Shown: piece by piece, positions 24,124 to 31,716 of the stretch | Layout: each line of letters begins with the position of its first letter | Position numbering within the stretch: the first letter of the stretch is position 1 | Assembly (NCBI GenBank): GCA_002342785.1 | Contig: DDQV01000154.1 | Span: 1 to 43,556 of the forward strand | Reading direction: 5' to 3' | DNA from: Fusobacteriaceae bacterium UBA2433 | GTDB lineage: Bacteria > Fusobacteriota > Fusobacteriia > Fusobacteriales > Fusobacteriaceae | Length of the DNA: 43,556 nt | Notes under the pieces: model-generated | What the model was told of the DNA's origin: nothing | Seen by the model: only the letters and a program-made list of their open reading frames with translations | Database searches by the model: none | Translations under genes and position numbers: made by a program

Positions 24124-25560
24124 CTAAACCTTTCTCAACGTAAACCAAAACTTTACCCCTCCGTCTACATTTTCTACACCAAATTTTGATCTATGTCTCT
24201 CTAATATCCCACTTACTATAGTTAGACCAAGACCTGTCCCACCATATTTTCTATTTCTAGATCTTTCTACCCTATAAAATGCTTTCCAAATATTTTCTAA
24301 CTGATCTTCTGGAATTGAAGATCCTGTATTTATTATCTCTACCCTGACTATATTATTTTTAGTTTTTAAATTTATCCTAAGTTCCCCATTATCTTCTACA
24401 TATGATACACCATTACTCAAAATATTATTTACAACTTGCCCTATCTTAAATCTATCTCCTAAGGCTATTATATCTTTTTCTAAATCTAAAATTAATCTTA
24501 CATTTTTATCTACTAGATCGATCTTATACTTTGAACTTTCCTCAATAATTAAATTAGATAGATCTAATTTTTCCATCTTTATATCTACTATATTTGCCTC
24601 TAACTTTATAAGTTTTATAAGTTCATTTAAGAGTAGACTTATATTATTTCCCTCAGACATAATTGTTTTCAAATATTTTTTTCCCTCATCTTTATCTTCA
24701 ATAAGGTCATAAAAAAGCATCTCAGCATGGGTATTTATAACAGTCACAGGAGTCTTTATCTCATGGGTTACACTAGCAATAAATTCCTTTCTCAGTTCAT
24801 CTATTTTTTTTCTTTTTTCTACTTCATCTTTTAATTTCATATTAGATAGTCTTAACTGTCCCATATTTTTTTCTAATTCAGAGGAAAGAAAGTTTATATT
24901 TCCCCCTAGTTCCTCTAATTCATCCTTACTTTTTATCTTAGCTCTATAGGAAAAATCCATCTTTACCATCTTTTTTATAATAGAGTTTAGAGCTATTATT
25001 GGTCTTGTAATTTGAAGGGAAAAGATATAGATAAAAAAAAGTGATCCTATAAGGATAGCTATCCCCTCATAGATATAAAATTCATTTACTATTCCAACGG
25101 TACTTCTTATAGAATCCATAGATATCCTAAGAGTTATAAGTTGTCCTGTAGGAAGGAGTTTATAATATTCTAGATGTTCCATCCCCCTATGATCGATCAC
25201 TCTATTTCCCTCATTATTTTTATCTAATATATATCTATCTACAGTTCTAAAATTTTTATTTAATCGATTGTTATCTCTAGGGTTAAGTTTCATATAAATT
25301 TTTCCTTGCTCTAAAGATCTAAGGTTATCCTTATTAATCATATTTATTGTAATATTATATTTTTGTGAATAGGTCTCTAGGTCCTCCTTTGTAGGAATAT
25401 CTTTAGATATAAGTTCACGAACCTCTTTTATCTGAGCTATCCTCCTATTAGAATAAAAATCTTCTAAAAAGTTATTGTTTATATAGATTCCACCAACTAT
25501 AACTAGAGATACCAAAGCAAAGGAAAAAATAAATACCTTATGTGTTAATCTTAATCTCAT
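24124..25560 (-). CDS. Sensor histidine kinase (OmpR-class partner)
   Basis: 478 residues. Membrane segments at about 9-28 and 160-180 flank a periplasmic sensor of about 130 residues; a HAMP domain (ITRPIIALNSIIKKM) follows; the H-box is FIASVTHEIKTPVTVI; the ATPase domain has an N-box VVNNILSNGVSYVED and G-boxes YGGTGLGLTIV. Signal unknown. Its ATG overlaps the stop of the response-regulator gene (ATGA), so the two are translationally coupled. The downstream SHOCT membrane protein may belong to the same circuit. Confidence 0.9.
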   Translation of the reverse strand: MRLRLTHKVFIFSFALVSLVIVGGIYINNNFLEDFYSNRRIAQIKEVRELISKDIPTKEDLETYSQKYNITINMINKDNLRSLEQGKIYMKLNPRDNNRLNKNFRTVDRYILDKNNEGNRVIDHRGMEHLEYYKLLPTGQLITLRISMDSIRSTVGIVNEFYIYEGIAILIGSLFFIYIFSLQITRPIIALNSIIKKMVKMDFSYRAKIKSKDELEELGGNINFLSSELEKNMGQLRLSNMKLKDEVEKRKKIDELRKEFIASVTHEIKTPVTVINTHAEMLFYDLIEDKDEGKKYLKTIMSEGNNISLLLNELIKLIKLEANIVDIKMEKLDLSNLIIEESSKYKIDLVDKNVRLILDLEKDIIALGDRFKIGQVVNNILSNGVSYVEDNGELRINLKTKNNIVRVEIINTGSSIPEDQLENIWKAFYRVERSRNRKYGGTGLGLTIVSGILERHRSKFGVENVDGGVKFWFTLRKV

Positions 25561-26207
25561 CTCTTAACCACCTCAAACTTATAGCCTACACCTCTGACTG
25601 TAGAAATATATTCAGCACTAATTTTTTTTCTCAAGGTTTTTATATGGGTATCTACAGTTCTATAATCTCCATCAAAGGCAAGATCCCATACGTCTGATAA
25701 TATCTTTTCCCTATTTAGAGCTATACCACTATTTAATATAAGATAGTTTAATAGTTCAAATTCTTTTGGAGATAAATTTATATCTTTTTCCTCTATATAT
25801 ACCCTATGGTTGTTTATATCTAGATCTAAAATTCCATAAGTTTTTCTCTTACCTATCAAGTTTAAAAGTTTTTTCACCCTTGTAATAAGGATCTTTAGAC
25901 TAAATGGTTTCTTTAGATAATCATTTGCTCCTACCTCTAATCCCTCTACCTCATCATCTTCCTCAGATTTTGCTGTAAGCATTAATATTGGTAGATTAGA
26001 TTCCAATCTTATTCTCTTTAAAACTTCTATCCCACTTATTTTTGGAATCATCCAGTCTAATACAACTAGATCTATCTTTTCACTATAAAATATATCCATA
26101 GCTTCTGCTCCATCACAAGCTTCTAATACTTCAAATTTATTTATTTCCAACATTTTCTTAATTACTTTTCTTATATTCTCCTCATCTTCTACAACTAATA
26201 TCTTCAT
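25557..26207 (-). CDS. OmpR/PhoB-type response regulator
   Basis: 216 residues: a receiver domain with acidic pocket E7/D8 and phosphoacceptor D51 (VVLDWMIPKISG), T/K pair in MLTAKSE and KKPF, then a winged-helix DNA-binding domain from about 125 (LSPKEFELLNYL, TVDTHIKTLRKKI, STVRGVGYKF). First gene of a leftward operon with the sensor kinase, SHOCT protein and perhaps hflX. Target genes unknown. Confidence 0.92.
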   Translation of the reverse strand: MKILVVEDEENIRKVIKKMLEINKFEVLEACDGAEAMDIFYSEKIDLVVLDWMIPKISGIEVLKRIRLESNLPILMLTAKSEEDDEVEGLEVGANDYLKKPFSLKILITRVKKLLNLIGKRKTYGILDLDINNHRVYIEEKDINLSPKEFELLNYLILNSGIALNREKILSDVWDLAFDGDYRTVDTHIKTLRKKISAEYISTVRGVGYKFEVVKR

Positions 26208-26259
26208 ATCTCCCCCTGTTCTATCAAATCATAAGAATAATTTTTTAACATAAAAACTT

Positions 26260-26943
26260 TATCAATAAAAAAGAGATAAAGAGTTACACAGAGAAAACCT
26301 TAAAACTGTTTTTGCCACCGATTACTCAGTTTTCAATAAAGATCTAAGTTCTATAACCTAAACCTTTTTTGTCACTAATTGCACGAAAATAAAAGATTAT
26401 ACTGCTATAACACAGAAGTCTATAACCTTTTTTATTTCTTCGTGTTCATTCGTGTCATTCGTGACTAAGTTTTTATTTTTCATAAATTTAAAGTCTATAA
26501 CCTTTTTTTTGCCACCGATCTACACTAATTTACACTGATCTAAAAGGTTATACTGCTAAAGCACAGATGCTTTTTTCTTTTTCTTCGTGTTCATTCGTGC
26601 CATTCGTGACTAAGTCTTTTTCTTTTTTTATCTCAGATTTTAAAATCTAAAATCCAAACCTTTTTTTGCCACCAATCACCACCAATTTAAAAGATTATAC
26701 TACTACAGCACAGATGCTTTTTTCCTATTCGTGAAGATCGGTGTCCATTAGTGGCTAAGTTTTTTTATTTTTCTTCGTGTCTATTCGTGTTATTCGTGAC
26801 TGGTTTTTATTTTTTTCTGTGTAATCTGTGTAATCTGTGACTAATTCTTTTCCTTTGTATCTATCTTTTCTCTATCCGTGAAGATTGGTGCTCATTGGTG
26901 GCTAAGTTTTTTCTTTTTCTTCGTGTTCATTCGTGACTAAGTT
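26260..26943. repeat. CAC/GTG periodic repeat block 5 (largest)
   Basis: The 763-bp gap between the response regulator and the YdjM-like gene is almost entirely repeat. Three conserved cores lie at 26391-26420, 26542-26570 and 26689-26717. Left arms of CAC units (for example 26512-26540, CCGATCTACACTAATTTACA) precede cores, and right arms of GTG units follow (for example 26582-26610, 26730-26758, 26876-26905). Many GTG units end in ACTAAG or GCTAAG. The last unit ends about 30 nt from the stop of the leftward gene. No open reading frame is credible. Confidence 0.8.
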
Positions 26944-26970
26944 TTCTTATATTTTAATTATCTCATTTAA

Positions 26971-27612
26971 TTATGAAATTAATGTGAAGACAGTTTTTAT
27001 TCCAACTTCTCCTACCATCCATAGATTTTTTATATTTTTTACTATAAACTCGTAAAATTCAGAATCTATACAAAAAGCTATCCCTAAAAATAAAAGTAAA
27101 AAAGACCCTGTTGGCCTTATTAATTTTTCCTCTTTTCGCTTATTCAATCCAAGGAGTACAAATCCAAAAATAAAAAATAAAGTTGTTTCCTCTATAGATT
27201 TACTCAGTCCAATAGCTATCACAAATGAAATTATAGTAAATAAGATAAATAAAAATATACTTTTTTGTTTTCTCACCTTTCTATTTAGTATTGGAATATG
27301 TAAAAGTGCACTTCCCTTCCAACCTTTAGGAAATAGATCATAGAGAAAATGTATCCCCATCCCTATTGAAAATCCCATTATAAAATACCTAAACCCAACT
27401 TCTTTTTCCCTTCCAAACCCTAAAAAACTACTTTGTTTATTTAAATATATATATATAAAGAAAAATATAATCAAAGGACTATGTGTAAGAATAGACCTAT
27501 GTTTTAACTTTAATTTAAAATCCCAATCAGGATATTTTATCCCTATAAATATAGAGAACAATCCCAAGACTAAACCTATTGTATCTATTGCTGTAAAATT
27601 TAAACTTTGCAT
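26971..27612 (-). CDS. YdjM-like membrane protein (predicted metal-dependent hydrolase family)
   Basis: 213 residues with about five hydrophobic segments. The N-terminal part carries YPDWD (D29, D31) and KHRSILTHS (H38, R39, H44), the motif set of the YdjM/PF04307 family, annotated as inner-membrane metal-dependent hydrolases though no reaction is firmly known. Lysine-rich loops (RKVRKQK, NKRKEEK) separate membrane segments. GGAGAAG precedes the ATG. It appears monocistronic, flanked by repeat block 5 downstream. Confidence 0.7.
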   Translation of the reverse strand: MQSLNFTAIDTIGLVLGLFSIFIGIKYPDWDFKLKLKHRSILTHSPLIIFFFIYIYLNKQSSFLGFGREKEVGFRYFIMGFSIGMGIHFLYDLFPKGWKGSALLHIPILNRKVRKQKSIFLFILFTIISFVIAIGLSKSIEETTLFFIFGFVLLGLNKRKEEKLIRPTGSFLLLFLGIAFCIDSEFYEFIVKNIKNLWMVGEVGIKTVFTLIS

Positions 27613-27671
27613 CTTTTCTTCTCCTATATCTTTTATAAATTATATATTCTTAATCTTCATTTAATCTCTTT

Positions 27672-27680
27672 ATTATACCA
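27672..27680 (-). promoter_or_regulatory. Extended -10 promoter for the YdjM-like gene
   Basis: Minus strand reads TGGTATAAT, the same extended -10 as in front of mntA pair 1 (1299-1307). The -35 region is only T-rich. The leader to the ATG at 27612 would be about 55 nt. Confidence 0.5.
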
Positions 27681-27833
27681 CAAAAAAAAAGTAAAAAATC
27701 TAAACCTCTATCTAATTAATAGAAAGATTAAAAAAAATTAATTTTTTTAAACTTTTTTCCCCTAAGTAACGTCTGATAGTTATAAGCAAATGAAAATGAT
27801 AGTTCTTTTCATTTCTTTCTTTCCTTAAGATCT

Positions 27834-27870
27834 CTTAGTTGTGTGACTATTACAACTAGGAGGTTTTTTT
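27834..27870 (+). terminator. Orphan rightward intrinsic terminator
   Basis: CTCTTAGTTGT, nine-nt loop GTGACTATT, ACAACTAGGAGG, then seven T. An 11-bp stem with one G-U pair. There is no rightward gene upstream within the gap; it may end a small RNA or antisense transcript of the YdjM-like region. Confidence 0.7.
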
Positions 27871-27986
27871 ATTTTTAAATATACAAAAAACCTATAAATT
27901 TTGACAATTTTTCTAATGTCTAGTTTACAGGTTACAATATAGCTTTTAATTATTTTTTTAAACTTAAATTTATACTATCTGTTATT

Positions 27987-28400
27987 TTAAATTTTCTTTA
28001 TATAATTTAAAATTTCATTTACATACTTTAGAAAATCCTCTCGTCCTTTTTCTACAATAAACTTAATAATTTCTAATTCTACCTCTTGATATTCATGTAT
28101 AACTACATTTCTAAATCCTACCATTTTTTCCATAAGCTTAGATATATCTTCTGTTATAACATTATTTTCTTTTAGTAAAGTAAACGAATCTCTACTAGAT
28201 TTTGGTATTCCAAAAGCTAATTTTGAACACAAGTACATAGAAAGATCTATAGATTGCTGACAAGCTCTTTGAATATTTAAAACTATTGCATCTTGATATA
28301 GATAATCATTTAATCTCTCTATATCTCCACCATAGATTTCGTCTATTCTTTGAACACATCTTTCAATACTCTCTATTTTAGTTAATATCACTCTTTCCAC
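27987..28400 (-). CDS. hepT: HepT-type HEPN ribonuclease toxin (MntA-HepT pair 2)
   Basis: 137 residues from the GTG at 28400. The RX4HXY motif is intact (GFRNVVIHEYQ; R97, H102, Y104 counting from the GTG). The GTG is chosen because AGGGGGA lies about 10 nt upstream and because the resulting numbering matches HepT of pair 1 residue for residue through the motif; the ATG at 28430 has no ribosome site. It overlaps mntA by 23 bp. Predicted RNase toxin inactivated by AMP transfer to Y104, as known for the family. Confidence 0.87.
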   Translation of the reverse strand: MERVILTKIESIERCVQRIDEIYGGDIERLNDYLYQDAIVLNIQRACQQSIDLSMYLCSKLAFGIPKSSRDSFTLLKENNVITEDISKLMEKMVGFRNVVIHEYQEVELEIIKFIVEKGREDFLKYVNEILNYIKKI

Positions 28401-28827
28401 TAAATACACTCCCCCTCTTATAGATTTCATCTATAACTATCTTTCTATCTTCTTCAAAAACTAAATATTTAGCTAGTATCTTATATTCTAATAGATCATT
28501 TTTTTCGTTGTCTAAACAATATATCAATCTTCCATTAGTTATTATTTCTGCTTGAAAGTTCAAATTAGATTTATTGAAATCTATAATATCTACTTTTTTT
28601 TCTAAAATCTTTTCTAGTTCACATATATAATCTAATTTATCAGAAAAATTTAAATCTCCTATAACTGCTATATCTATATCGCTCTCTTCCCTTAACTCTT
28701 TCCTTATAATAGATCCAAATATATATACTCCATCTATTTTTTTTATTTTTTCTTTAAAATATTTTTTTATCTTCTCTATATAATTTTGAACATCCTCTTC
28801 ATATACAAATTGATTAATTTCTCTCAT
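28378..28827 (-). CDS. mntA: MntA-type nucleotidyltransferase antitoxin (pair 2)
   Basis: 149 residues with the GSX10DXD motif (G38 S39, D50, D52) and KKVDIIDF later. It is longer at the N-terminus and more diverged from MntA of pair 1 than the two HepT proteins are from each other. GGAGG lies 6-7 nt before the ATG. A leftward promoter is seen at 28862-28890 (TTGACA, 17 nt, TTTTAT). Expected to AMPylate and silence the HepT encoded next. Confidence 0.86.
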   Translation of the reverse strand: MREINQFVYEEDVQNYIEKIKKYFKEKIKKIDGVYIFGSIIRKELREESDIDIAVIGDLNFSDKLDYICELEKILEKKVDIIDFNKSNLNFQAEIITNGRLIYCLDNEKNDLLEYKILAKYLVFEEDRKIVIDEIYKRGSVFSGKSDIN

Positions 28828-28861
28828 TTTAAACCTCCTTGCGAAGTTTTATGTTTTTGTT

Positions 28862-28890
28862 ATAAAACTAATAGTTACTTTAGATGTCAA
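28862..28890 (-). promoter_or_regulatory. Promoter of mntA-hepT pair 2
   Basis: Minus strand: TTGACA (28885-28890), 17-nt spacer, TTTTAT (28862-28867). The -35 is perfect, the -10 matches four of six. The ATG lies about 35 bp downstream. Confidence 0.5.
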
Positions 28891-28899
28891 AAATAATTT

Positions 28900-28982
28900 A
28901 GTCCATATAAAAGACTAAAGATCCATCAAAAGGACTAATTTTGCCCTAAAATCATAGTAAAATTACAGTAATTCAGATTAAT
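28900..28982. repeat. GCCTTA-family related fragment
   Basis: Directly upstream of the mntA pair 2 promoter. It has short A-rich units with GGACTA or AGACTAA, then TTTTGCCCTAAAATCA and a 17-base exact match (AAAATTACAGTAATTCA at 28959-28975) to the end of the full copy at 29335-29351. The match includes the palindrome AATTACnGTAATT. Probably a diverged or partial copy. Confidence 0.5.
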
Positions 28983-28997
28983 TTTATTCTTTAAAGA

Positions 28998-29095
28998 TAG
29001 ATTTTCTTCGTGTAAATTTGTGCAATTCGTGACTAGGTTTTCTCTTTTTTCTTGGTTAAAATCTGCCTCTATCTGCGTAATCTGTGACAAAAACG
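28998..29095. repeat. CAC/GTG periodic repeat block 6 (short)
   Basis: A TTCGTGTAAATTTGTGCAATTCG-like stretch (about 29006-29034) ending GTGACTAGG, then a CTGCGTAATCTGTGACAAA unit at about 29073-29092. It is sandwiched between two GCCTTA-family sequences. The rest of the 529-bp gap, 29096-29172, shows nothing recognisable. Confidence 0.65.
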
Positions 29096-29172
29096 TTTTA
29101 AAGAATATCAATTTCTCCTAAATTTACTAAATCTTCTCTTATTTGCTTTCTAAGCCCCCTCTAAAAACTTTT

Positions 29173-29355
29173 CCTTGTGTTTATACATTTAGAAGAAATC
29201 TACCCCCTAGAATAAAGTCTTCAAACCATTGGTACTATTAGGATTGAAAGGCAAAAAATCAAAAATATTAAAAAGTAGCCTTAGAGGTATCAGAAATAGC
29301 CTTAAGAGGGTACTCAGTGGCCTTATTTTATGCCAAAATTACAGTAATTCAAGAT
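29173..29355. repeat. GCCTTA-family dispersed repeat, copy 2
   Basis: Starts CCTTGTGTTTATA like copy 1 at base 1, shares AACCATTGGTACTATTAGG-like central sequence, and has three GCCTTA-type units at about 29276-29325 spaced 22 nt apart. It ends with AAAATTACAGTAATTCA, immediately beyond the stop codon of the ComEA-like gene. Copies 1 and 2 differ at many positions, so they are old. Confidence 0.6.
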
Positions 29356-29356
29356 C

Positions 29357-29890
29357 TTAGTTATAATCTAGTCGATCTTCATAATCCCTATATCTTTCTT
29401 CTCCTAATATCTCCATCATCTCAACATTAGAATAGATTACACCTTTTTTATCTATATATTCTTCTATCTCTTTTATCTCTTTTTTAGTAAATCCATAATA
29501 TTTTAATAACTTAGGAGAAGCTGAGTTTATCTTTAATTTATTTACCTTTCCTCCCTCTCCTACTACTATACTCTTAGATAGTTTTTCTACACTTTTTTCT
29601 CCTATCCCACTTATCCTAACTAACTCTTCTAATTTTTTTACCTTTCCTACTACCTCTTTATATTCAAATACTTTTGTAGCAATACTAAGACTTATTCCTG
29701 CTTTTAGATAATCTTCTAGCTTAGCACTATTAATATTTAATTTTTCCCCTATCTCTTCACTACTATAGATAATTTCTTTTTTTAATTCTACAACTTTTTT
29801 TTCAGGTCTTATCTTGTTATAGACAAAACTTGTAGTTAGTATGACAATAATTATAATAAACAATTTTATATTTTGATTCACTCTATCCAC
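29357..29890 (-). CDS. ComEA-like helix-hairpin-helix protein, membrane-anchored
   Basis: 177 residues. An N-terminal membrane segment (about 8-25) is followed by two helix-hairpin-helix regions: LNINSAKLEDYLKAGIS with VRISGIGEKSVEKL (about 52-105), and LKINSASPKLLKYYGFTKKEI (about 118-140). In ComEA such domains bind DNA at the cell surface during uptake; the same fold also occurs in T2SK-like proteins. No other competence gene adjoins. The presence of PilT 2 kb upstream makes a link to type IV pilus-based DNA uptake possible but unproven. Confidence 0.72.
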   Translation of the reverse strand: MDRVNQNIKLFIIIIVILTTSFVYNKIRPEKKVVELKKEIIYSSEEIGEKLNINSAKLEDYLKAGISLSIATKVFEYKEVVGKVKKLEELVRISGIGEKSVEKLSKSIVVGEGGKVNKLKINSASPKLLKYYGFTKKEIKEIEEYIDKKGVIYSNVEMMEILGEERYRDYEDRLDYN

Positions 29891-29934
29891 CCCTTACATT
29901 AAACCTAAACCATGTTCTGTTAATTTTTTTCTTT

Positions 29935-30270
29935 TCTATAAATCTAAATTCTAAAATCTTTTTTTGTCGCATAACTGAAACTTAGAGTTATAAATATAAC
30001 TCTGTAGTTGAACTTAGTCAGATGCATGAGATTGTTATGAAATTACAGTGTCATCATTCCTGTAGATTTCTCAGATCTTCTCAGATTTTAAAAACTAAAA
30101 TCTAAACCTTCTTTTTGCCACTAAAGGTATACGAATATTAATTTACACAGATCTAAAAGATTATACTACTAGAGCACAGAAGCTTTTTTCCATTCGTGGA
30201 GATTGGTGCTCATTGGTGGCTAAGTCTTTTCTTTTTCTTCATGTTCATTCGTGCCAATCGTGAGTAAGTT
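29935..30270. repeat. CAC/GTG periodic repeat block 7
   Basis: Fills the 389-bp gap between the ComEA-like gene and hemZ. Units: GTAGATTTCTCAGATCTTC at about 30060, GCCACTAAAGG at 30117, a CAC arm to 30150, the conserved core at 30155-30183, a TTCGTGGAGATTGGTGCTC unit ending GTGGCTAAG at about 30223, and a last unit ending GTGAGTAAG at about 30267, only 12 nt from the hemZ stop. The stretch 29960-30055 is not clearly repetitive. Confidence 0.72.
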
Positions 30271-30279
30271 TTTTATTTT

Positions 30280-31674
30280 TTATTTAAATAATTCTAGTTT
30301 TTTAGGTAACCTTTCCCTCATCTCCCTTACATAAGCTATGGGTTCTTTAGGACTTACTATCCTCTTTATCTTATCTATATTTAAATCTTGAGTTATTATA
30401 GATTTAGTTATTGCTCCTCCACCTAACCCTAAAGTAGATTGGTTTTCCTCTATCATCTCAATATTAAATATTGACTCTGTTCCCTCAATTGCAAATCCAA
30501 GATTTTCTCCCCATTCAAGACTATTTTTTTGTCTATACATATAGTAAGGTTTCATCTTTTTTTCCTCTGTTATCTCAAATAGTTTTTTTTCTATCTTTTC
30601 ATAGTCAAGAGGTATAGGGTTTTGAATATCTTTAAATAAAATAGAAGCTTTTTTTAATGCAAGTACATGGGTTGTTAAATTTTCAGTAGGATATTTTTTT
30701 AATTCATCTAGTGTGTATAATATATCCTCTGTTGTTTCCCCTGGTAGTCCTAAGATCAGATCCATATTTATTATAAGACCTATTTTTTTTGCATAATCAA
30801 ACATCTCATCAAATCTTTTTCTATCCAATGGACGATTTAGTTTTTCTAAAATTTTTAGATTAAATGTTTGAGGATTTAAACTTATCCTCTCAACACCAAA
30901 ACTTTTCATTATATCTAATTTTTTAAAGGTAAGTGTATCTACCCTTCCTGCTTCTAAAGTAAATTCCTTTAGATAAGTTAGATCTATATTTTCATTTACC
31001 GATCTTAATACCCTTTCCATATCTACTTCTGTAAGGATACTAGGAGTTCCTCCCCCAATATATATAGATTCAATTTTATTTGGATTCTCCTTTAAAAACT
31101 CCCCTGTAAGAACGATCTCATCAATAAGGGTATCTACAAATTCATTGTAATATTTTCCTATTGTCCCCTTCATCTCATATGAAGCAAAGGAACAATACCT
31201 ACATTTGGTAGGACAATATGGTATCCCTATATACATATTTATATGATCTCTATTTAAGAAGTTCATCTCTTTTTTTACTACATCTATCAGTAACTTTATT
31301 TTTTTAGGAGTTACTAGATATAGCTCTCTTAGTAATTTTTCTATCTCTTCATAGGTATATGATAGATTTAAAAATCTTCTCACTAACTTTGTAGGTCTGA
31401 CTCCAATGAGTCCCCCCCAAGGATATTTTTTATCCATTAATTTTAAAAGACCAACCTTACACATAACCAATCTCTGATCCTCAAGTTTATCTAAATGATT
31501 TTCATATGAAAATATAATTTTTTTTCCAAAAACCTCTAACTCTAGCTCTAAATTTTTATCACAACCTATCTCTGTAATAGTTATCTCTTCATCTACTAAC
31601 TCAGGTATAAGGATCCTAATAAATTCCTTTAGATTATTTTTTTTTATCTCAAAATTTACTTTAATATTTTCCAT
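30280..31674 (-). CDS. hemZ: HemZ-like radical SAM coproporphyrinogen dehydrogenase
   Basis: 464 residues. The N-terminal domain of about 150 residues includes WGGLIGVRPTKLVRRF, characteristic of HemZ. The radical SAM core begins MYIGIPYCPTKCRYCSF with the cluster cysteines C164, C168 and C171 (CX3CX2C), followed by YIGGGTPSIL, an SAM-binding motif, and MDLILGLPGET. HemZ proteins are oxygen-independent coproporphyrinogen oxidase relatives; a heme-pathway role has been proposed but is poorly proven, and HemW-like chaperone activity is an alternative. It lies 42 bp after pilT and is likely co-transcribed. Confidence 0.85.
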   Translation of the reverse strand: MENIKVNFEIKKNNLKEFIRILIPELVDEEITITEIGCDKNLELELEVFGKKIIFSYENHLDKLEDQRLVMCKVGLLKLMDKKYPWGGLIGVRPTKLVRRFLNLSYTYEEIEKLLRELYLVTPKKIKLLIDVVKKEMNFLNRDHINMYIGIPYCPTKCRYCSFASYEMKGTIGKYYNEFVDTLIDEIVLTGEFLKENPNKIESIYIGGGTPSILTEVDMERVLRSVNENIDLTYLKEFTLEAGRVDTLTFKKLDIMKSFGVERISLNPQTFNLKILEKLNRPLDRKRFDEMFDYAKKIGLIINMDLILGLPGETTEDILYTLDELKKYPTENLTTHVLALKKASILFKDIQNPIPLDYEKIEKKLFEITEEKKMKPYYMYRQKNSLEWGENLGFAIEGTESIFNIEMIEENQSTLGLGGGAITKSIITQDLNIDKIKRIVSPKEPIAYVREMRERLPKKLELFK

Positions 31675-31716
31675 CTTTAACTTTCCTCTCTTAGGTACAA
31701 TCTCTTTTTTTATTTT

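Larger units (their letters stand above)
27613..27986. other. Gene-free region with promoter and an orphan terminator
   Basis: 374 bp. A leftward extended -10 promoter (TGGTATAAT, 27672-27680) serves the YdjM-like gene. A rightward terminator hairpin with T7 lies at 27834-27870 although no rightward gene is seen, with a second hairpin (AAATGAAAA/TTTTCATTT) just before it at about 27789-27816. An inverted repeat AACCTGTAAA/TTTATAGGTT (about 27889-27937) followed by TTTT on the minus strand may end the hepT transcript. Confidence 0.5.

Noticed and set aside
26260..26943. Possible CRISPR array
   Set aside because: The repeats are degenerate units of about 10 nt with no regular spacers of constant length, and no cas gene is present.
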